From positions 1 through 10,790 of the forward strand of contig JAEMTJ010000039.1 in assembly GCA_016462375.1 (NCBI GenBank): a stretch of DNA of 10,790 nucleotides. Reading direction: 5' to 3'. The notes under the pieces were generated by a model, which had not been told where the DNA came from, did no database searches, and worked only from the letters and a program-made list of their open reading frames with translations. Source of the stretch: Rhodoluna sp. Lineage in GTDB: Bacteria > Actinomycetota > Actinomycetes > Actinomycetales > Microbacteriaceae. This document shows positions 6,756-10,790 of the stretch, one piece after another. Made by a program: the position numbers and the translations under genes. How positions within the stretch are numbered: position 1 is the stretch's first letter; every line of letters begins with the position of its first letter.

Positions 6756-7936
6756 TGAGCACAACTCTGTTCACAGACATTGCCTCGTTGGTAACCAATG
6801 ATGTGACTTTAGATAAAGGTCTATTGGGTGAACTAAACAATGCAGCTTTTATCGAAGAATCCGGGCAGATAATTTGGGTTGGTAGTAGTGCAAGTGCCCC
6901 AAGTGCAGATAGTAAAGTCTCTCTTGAGGGCAAGTCAGTTATTCCAGGCTTTGTTGATTCGCATGCGCATCTAGTTTTTGCAGGGGACAGATCTTTAGAG
7001 TTTGAAGCCAGAATGAGTGGCAGGGCATATTCAGTCGGCGGCATCATGACTACCGTTAGGGCAACTCGTGAAGCAACAGACGAAGAGCTAGATCAAAACA
7101 TTGCTACTCAGGTTGTTGAGATGTATCGAGGTGGGATTACAACCTTTGAAACTAAGGGTGGTTATGGTCTTGATGTTGAGCATGAACTTAGATCGCTAAA
7201 ACTTGCAGTTGCGCACACTGAAGATGTCACCTTCCTAGGCGGTCATGTTGTCCCTGAAGAGTACAAAGGTAGGGCAGATAGCTACGTTGATTTAGTCAAA
7301 GGGGAGATGCTTGAAGCCTGTGCTCCTTACGCCCGCTGGGTAGATGTCTTCTGCGATGACGGAGCTTTTGATTATGAGCAGTCCAAAGCAATTCTCCAAG
7401 CAGGAATAGCAGCAGGATTACTGCCAAGAATTCATGCCAACCAACTAAGCCAAGGTCGAGGGGTTGAGTTAGCAGTTGAATTAGGTTGCGCAAGCGCAGA
7501 TCACTGCACGCACCTGTCAGCTAAAGACATTGAGCTTTTAGCAGGAAGTAATACGGTTGCTACTTTGCTACCGGGTGCTGAATTCTCAACTAGAAGTGAA
7601 TACCCGGATGCAAGACGGCTTGTTCGTGCTGGGGTCACTGTTGCGCTGGCAACAGATTGCAACCCAGGTTCTAGCTATACGAGTTCGATGGCATTTTGTA
7701 TTGCAGTTGCGGTCAGGGACATGCATTTCACTCCAGAGCAAGCGCTCTGGTCAGCCACCCTGGGTGGAGCTAAAGCACTGCAGCGTGAAGACGTTGGTTC
7801 AATAGCTATTGGCAAGTCCGCAGATTTTGTAGTTCTTGATGCTCCATCGTTTAGACACATTCCATATCGACCAGGTGTTGATTTGGTAGTAGAAACCTTT
7901 ATCTCAGGAACATCTATATACAGGAGCAATAAGTGA
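6755..7936 (+). CDS. hutI: Imidazolonepropionase
   Basis: Amidohydrolase-superfamily metalloenzyme opening the imidazolone ring to give N-formimidoyl-L-glutamate, third step of the pathway. It has 393 aa, normal for the family. The N-terminal beta-sandwich ends at IPGFVDSHAHLVF, whose H70 and H72 are metal ligands. ETKGGYGLD (132-140) and LGGHVVPEEY (161-170) shape the substrate pocket. HANQLS supplies H227, SADHCTH supplies H250, and ATDCNPG supplies the metal ligand D301. The C-terminus returns to the sandwich (GSIAIGKSADFVVLD). The ATG overlaps the hutU stop by one base and has only a weak Shine-Dalgarno, consistent with reinitiation after hutU. The TGA stop overlaps the hutH GTG by 4 bases. 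Confidence 0.97.
   Translation: MSTTLFTDIASLVTNDVTLDKGLLGELNNAAFIEESGQIIWVGSSASAPSADSKVSLEGKSVIPGFVDSHAHLVFAGDRSLEFEARMSGRAYSVGGIMTTVRATREATDEELDQNIATQVVEMYRGGITTFETKGGYGLDVEHELRSLKLAVAHTEDVTFLGGHVVPEEYKGRADSYVDLVKGEMLEACAPYARWVDVFCDDGAFDYEQSKAILQAGIAAGLLPRIHANQLSQGRGVELAVELGCASADHCTHLSAKDIELLAGSNTVATLLPGAEFSTRSEYPDARRLVRAGVTVALATDCNPGSSYTSSMAFCIAVAVRDMHFTPEQALWSATLGGAKALQREDVGSIAIGKSADFVVLDAPSFRHIPYRPGVDLVVETFISGTSIYRSNK
7922..7935 (+). promoter_or_regulatory. hutH ribosome binding site and GTG start inside the hutI end
   Basis: AGGAG (7922-7926) followed by six bases and GTG (7933-7935) sets the hutH start. The site lies within the last hutI codons, and the hutI TGA overlaps the GTG as GTGA. 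This gives hutH its own strong initiation signal in addition to coupling. Confidence 0.75.
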
Positions 7937-9426
7937 AGACAGTAACTATTAACTCATCAGGAACTAGTTTCGAAGATGTCATCGCTATTGCAAGGCAGAA
8001 TGCTCAGGTTGTTATCTCTGCTGATGCAATAGCTGGAATGCAGAGAACTCGTGATCAGGTAGAGGCACTAGCTCATGGAGAAGTTGCAGTCTATGGAATC
8101 TCAACTGGCTTTGGCGCACTGGCAAGTAAACACATCGCTACTGAAGATCGAGTGCAGCTGCAGAAGTCGCTAATACGTTCTCATGCTGCTGGCATGGGGG
8201 CCATAGTTGAGCGTGAAGTTGTTAGAGCGTTGATGACGCTGAGATTGAAAACGCTATGTTCTGGCAGAACCGGTGCACGACCGGTTGTTGCAGAAACTAT
8301 GGCAGCAATACTCAACGCAGGTATTACCCCTATTGTTCATGAGTTTGGATCTCTTGGTTGTTCAGGTGATTTAGCGCCTCTTGCGCACTGTGCAATGGTG
8401 TTGATGGGTGAGGGTAGAGCGCTTGGACCTGACGGTGTTGAAGCTCCAGTCTTAGAACTGCTGAAGAATGCTGGCATTGATCCAGTTGAACTTGCAGAAA
8501 AGGAAGGTTTGGCTCTCATCAATGGAACCGATGGCATGTTGGGCATGCTTCTCTTGGCCATAACTGATCTGGAGAAACTACTTGATTACGCTGATGTGAT
8601 TGCTGCCATGAGTGTCGAGGGATTACTCGGAACCGATCAGGTATTTAGAGCGGAATTACATGAACCACTGAGACCTCATCCAGGGCAGATGCAATCAGCA
8701 AAGAACATGTTTGAAGCTCTAAAGGGTTCCGAGATAGTTTCATCGCATCGCCATGGCGATGGTGTGGTGCAAGATGCTTATTCTTTGCGTTGTGCACCTC
8801 AGGTAGCTGGAGCGGTTCGAGACACTGTTGCATATGCAAAGCAGGTAGCGCTTAGAGAGTTAGCTTCAACGATCGATAACCCAGTAGTTTTGGAATCAGG
8901 TGAGGTGACCTCCAACGGTAACTTCCATGGAGCACCGGTTGCCTATGTTCTTGATTTCCTAGCCATTGCCGCAACAGATCTTGGTTCAATCAGTGAGCGC
9001 AGAACCGACCGCATGCTGGATAAGGCACGTAATTCAGGATTACCACCATTTCTTGCAGGAGATCCAGGAGTTGACAGTGGCTTGATGATTGCTCAATACA
9101 CCGCAGCAGGGTTAGTTTCTGACTCTAAGCGTTTGGCTGTTCCTGCCAGCGTTGATTCAATTCCATCCTCTGCAATGCAAGAAGACCATGTCTCGATGGG
9201 TTGGCACGCCGGTCGAAAGCTACGCAAAGTGGTTGACAACCTGAGAAACATTTTGGCAATAGAACTCATCGGTGCAGCTCGCTGCATTGAACTGCGTGCT
9301 CCGTTAAAACCCGCTCCGGTAACTGGGAAACTCTATTCTTCATTGAGACAAGTAGTGCCTGGTTTTGGTCCTGATCGGTTTATGGCACCAGAACTAGAAG
9401 CTGCAAGTAAATTACTCCGCAGTTAG
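7933..9426 (+). CDS. hutH: Histidine ammonia-lyase
   Basis: MIO-dependent lyase converting L-histidine to trans-urocanate and ammonia, the committing step of the pathway; probably a cytosolic tetramer. It has 497 aa, close to the usual 500-515. VYGISTGFG (53-61) contains catalytic Tyr54. The MIO-forming triad lies in GSLGCSGDLAPLAH as Cys143-Ser144-Gly145, where the classical triad is Ala-Ser-Gly; Ser144 and Gly145 are kept, so the prosthetic group should still form. Further conserved parts are INGTDGM (N197), QDAYSLRCAPQ (Y283, R286), TIDNPV, SNGNFHG, SERRTDRMLD and QEDHVSM. The full set of active-site blocks favours histidine over phenylalanine or tyrosine ammonia-lyase, as does the operon. 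It is the last gene of hutUIH, although its enzyme acts first. The gene ends directly against the MFS gene with no base between. Confidence 0.97.
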   Translation: MKTVTINSSGTSFEDVIAIARQNAQVVISADAIAGMQRTRDQVEALAHGEVAVYGISTGFGALASKHIATEDRVQLQKSLIRSHAAGMGAIVEREVVRALMTLRLKTLCSGRTGARPVVAETMAAILNAGITPIVHEFGSLGCSGDLAPLAHCAMVLMGEGRALGPDGVEAPVLELLKNAGIDPVELAEKEGLALINGTDGMLGMLLLAITDLEKLLDYADVIAAMSVEGLLGTDQVFRAELHEPLRPHPGQMQSAKNMFEALKGSEIVSSHRHGDGVVQDAYSLRCAPQVAGAVRDTVAYAKQVALRELASTIDNPVVLESGEVTSNGNFHGAPVAYVLDFLAIAATDLGSISERRTDRMLDKARNSGLPPFLAGDPGVDSGLMIAQYTAAGLVSDSKRLAVPASVDSIPSSAMQEDHVSMGWHAGRKLRKVVDNLRNILAIELIGAARCIELRAPLKPAPVTGKLYSSLRQVVPGFGPDRFMAPELEAASKLLRS

Positions 9427-10617
9427 TTATTCTCGACCGTAGTCTTTACCGTTTTTGAGAACTGCTGGGCCTAAGACTGCAAGTATTACTGCACCAATCA
9501 CAGCAGCTCCAATAAAGGTTTCTCTCACGCCAAAAGTTTGGATCACTATTCCAGCAAGTGCCGTGCTGGTAACAGTTCCAACAGTTATCACGGCACCAAA
9601 GGTGGCCATTACCCTAGCTCTAACTTCTTCTTTGGTTCTGTTTTGGATGATTCCGGTGCCGTAGGAATTCAGCAAGGCAACACAGATACCACCTAGGTAA
9701 CCAAAAGTCATTACTACCCACCAGTGCTGAGCGGATGCGATAACCACAATGACAATCAACACTGTCAAAATAGCGACTGTGATAATTCGTAAATGATAAC
9801 GCAATGGCACTTTGGTAACTGTTGTGAAGATTCCACCTGTTACAGCACCTAGCGCGAATATTGCTCCTGCTAGACCATAGATTAGTGTGCTGGCACCTAG
9901 TTCATCAATGAGCAAGAAGACTTCACCAACTTGGATAACGCCTAGGGAAACAATCAGCACTGTTATCAGAATCACAATTGATCTGATCAGTTTGTCTTGG
10001 AAAACAAACTGAATTCCAGCTAAGGCTTTGAGGCTGCCCTCTTCATGCACTGAGACTCCAACCCTGTTTACATTTAGTAAAAGAATCGAGATAGTCAGAA
10101 CAATGAAGGAAATGCCATCAATCAGGAATGGCCAAACAAAACCGGTTGAACTGACCAGAACACCACCCAGAGCAGGTGCTAGCAGAGAACCGAGGGCTGT
10201 AAAGGTGGCGTTCAAACCAGTTGCTCTGGCGACATCTTCCTTGGCGGCAAGGCTAGGTAGCAGAGCGCTAAAGGCTGCATTGACACCGGTGTTAGCGCTG
10301 GCAGATATGAACAGTGCTATGAATGACCACCAGGATGGCCAACCCATAGCCAAACTAAATGAGCACAGCGACATCACCATCAAAAGCGGTGGCATGAGCT
10401 TTCTGGTGCTGTATTTATCGGCAAGCAGTCCTGCCCACGGTGATAGCAACACCGAAGGAAGCAGCATACAAAGAAACAGCAGTGAAACTCCAGATGCTCC
10501 TGCAGCATCCTTATCTCGAAGCACAACTGCAAAAGTAGTCAGGGCACTTCCCAGGAAAGATGCTCCAGAGGCAACCGAAAGCAGTTGAATCTTTCGCCAC
10601 TGTGTTTTTTGAGTCAA
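9427..10617 (-). CDS. MFS transporter, MFS_3/EntS-like efflux type
   Basis: Inner-membrane secondary transporter of 396 aa with about 12 predicted membrane helices in two halves. The MFS loop-2/3 motif GLLADKYSTRK (63-73) follows helix 2. NATFTALGSLLAPALGG in the first half is typical of the MFS_3 group, which contains enterobactin exporter EntS and macrolide-efflux-like proteins. The central cytoplasmic loop is around residues 185-205. Substrate is unknown; export is more likely than uptake, so I do not assign it as a histidine permease despite its position next to hutH. Start is TTG, preceded by GGCGGAG (minus strand) that overlaps the end of the upstream phosphatase gene 9 bp away, so the two are probably cotranscribed. 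It ends flush against the convergent hutH stop. Confidence 0.88.
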   Translation of the reverse strand: MTQKTQWRKIQLLSVASGASFLGSALTTFAVVLRDKDAAGASGVSLLFLCMLLPSVLLSPWAGLLADKYSTRKLMPPLLMVMSLCSFSLAMGWPSWWSFIALFISASANTGVNAAFSALLPSLAAKEDVARATGLNATFTALGSLLAPALGGVLVSSTGFVWPFLIDGISFIVLTISILLLNVNRVGVSVHEEGSLKALAGIQFVFQDKLIRSIVILITVLIVSLGVIQVGEVFLLIDELGASTLIYGLAGAIFALGAVTGGIFTTVTKVPLRYHLRIITVAILTVLIVIVVIASAQHWWVVMTFGYLGGICVALLNSYGTGIIQNRTKEEVRARVMATFGAVITVGTVTSTALAGIVIQTFGVRETFIGAAVIGAVILAVLGPAVLKNGKDYGRE

Positions 10618-10630
10618 GGTCTCCGCCTAG
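10618..10630 (-). promoter_or_regulatory. Ribosome binding site for the TTG start of the MFS gene
   Basis: On the minus strand the sequence AGGCGGAG lies three bases before TTG (10617-10615) and shares bases with the TAG stop of the upstream phosphatase. It supports the rare TTG start and a two-gene transcript. The spacing is a little short if GGAG is the pairing core and normal if AGGCGG is. Confidence 0.5.
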
Positions 10631-10790
10631 TTCCTAATATTTGGGTGATTCAGAATTTCGGAGACGGTGTTGTGCAGATACTTGTTGGTAGCTAGGACAC
10701 TGGATGAGGTCGTGGTTAGTTCTCCACTTAAGTCTGTTATTTGACCACCGGCTTGCTCAACGATCGGTACCAGTGCAGCAATGTCATAGA
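10627..10790 (-). CDS. Inositol-monophosphatase-family phosphatase, HisN-like, C-terminus only
   Basis: Only the last 53 residues are inside the window; the gene continues past the right edge. The visible part begins YDIAALVPIVEQAGG, the family's motif around the last metal-binding Asp (WD/YDxAA). It then runs ITDLSGE and SVLATNKYLH, as in bacterial histidinol-phosphatase HisN and related Mg-dependent phosphatases. HisN (histidine biosynthesis) is my favoured reading because actinobacterial HisN proteins end this way. Inositol-1-phosphatase or another sugar-phosphate phosphatase is possible, so I give no gene symbol. The TAG stop lies 9 bp before the MFS TTG on the same strand. Confidence 0.8.
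   Translation of the reverse strand, partial: YDIAALVPIVEQAGGQITDLSGELTTTSSSVLATNKYLHNTVSEILNHPNIRN

Noticed and set aside
10028..10588. Long plus-strand open frame of 186 codons
   Set aside because: It lies wholly opposite the MFS gene, has low-complexity Ser/Thr/Ala composition typical of an antisense shadow, and has no recognisable domain.
9427..10617. MFS gene as the histidine or urocanate permease of the hut locus
   Set aside because: Its sequence resembles MFS_3 efflux proteins, it is on the opposite strand, and it is probably cotranscribed with the HisN-like gene rather than with hut.
10627..10790. Regulatory link between histidine biosynthesis (HisN) and the hut degradation genes
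   Set aside because: Only 53 residues of the phosphatase are visible and its histidinol-phosphate specificity is unproven; adjacency is probably coincidental.
1..10790. Mobile element, CRISPR array, prophage, tRNA or rRNA
   Set aside because: I saw no transposase or integrase frame, no regularly spaced repeats, no terminal inverted repeats and no tRNA-like cloverleaf; genes and codon use look uniform across the window.

Overview
The window looks like ordinary chromosomal sequence from a streamlined, mid-to-low-GC actinobacterium. GC is roughly mid-40s percent by eye. A Microbacteriaceae-type freshwater lineage (Rhodoluna/Aquiluna-like) is my best guess. This rests on the character of the YchF, HutH and MFS proteins, the very tight gene packing, and start-codon-proximal -10 boxes typical of leaderless actinobacterial transcripts. 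The taxonomic call is inference; no rRNA or other marker is present.

Layout, left to right. (1) The 3' part of ychF (+), missing only about its first 20 codons. (2) A 100-bp convergent gap rich in short perfect palindromes. (3) A short-chain dehydrogenase (-), divergent from a small secreted polysaccharide deacetylase (+) across a 63-bp gap with back-to-back promoter-like boxes. (4) A cytosolic-type gamma-glutamyltransferase-family enzyme (+), with its own probable leaderless promoter 17 bp after the deacetylase. (5) A histidine-utilisation (hut) locus: hutG (-), whose stop overlaps that of the gamma-glutamyltransferase gene, and a divergent, translationally coupled hutU-hutI-hutH operon (+). 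(6) A 12-TM MFS transporter (-) that abuts hutH with no gap, preceded on its own strand by the C-terminus of a HisN-like inositol-monophosphatase-family phosphatase that runs off the right edge.

The hut genes encode a complete four-step route. HutH converts histidine to urocanate plus ammonia. HutU converts urocanate to imidazolonepropionate. HutI converts that to N-formimidoyl-glutamate. HutG (arginase fold) converts it to glutamate plus formamide. There is no hutF/N-formylglutamate branch, no HutC/HutP-type regulator and no recognisable histidine or urocanate permease in the window. The 62-bp hutG-hutU gap carries an 8-bp direct repeat and a TTGGC/GCCAA inverted repeat, the only candidate operator seen for the locus.

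I found no mobile element, CRISPR array, RNA gene or convincing novel system. The most interesting observations are at residue or site level: the Asn replacing a usual metal-ligand His in HutG, the Cys-Ser-Gly MIO motif of HutH, a missing catalytic Ser in the SDR, the hut intergenic repeats, and several probable leaderless promoters. No stretch over 300 bp lacks a gene.
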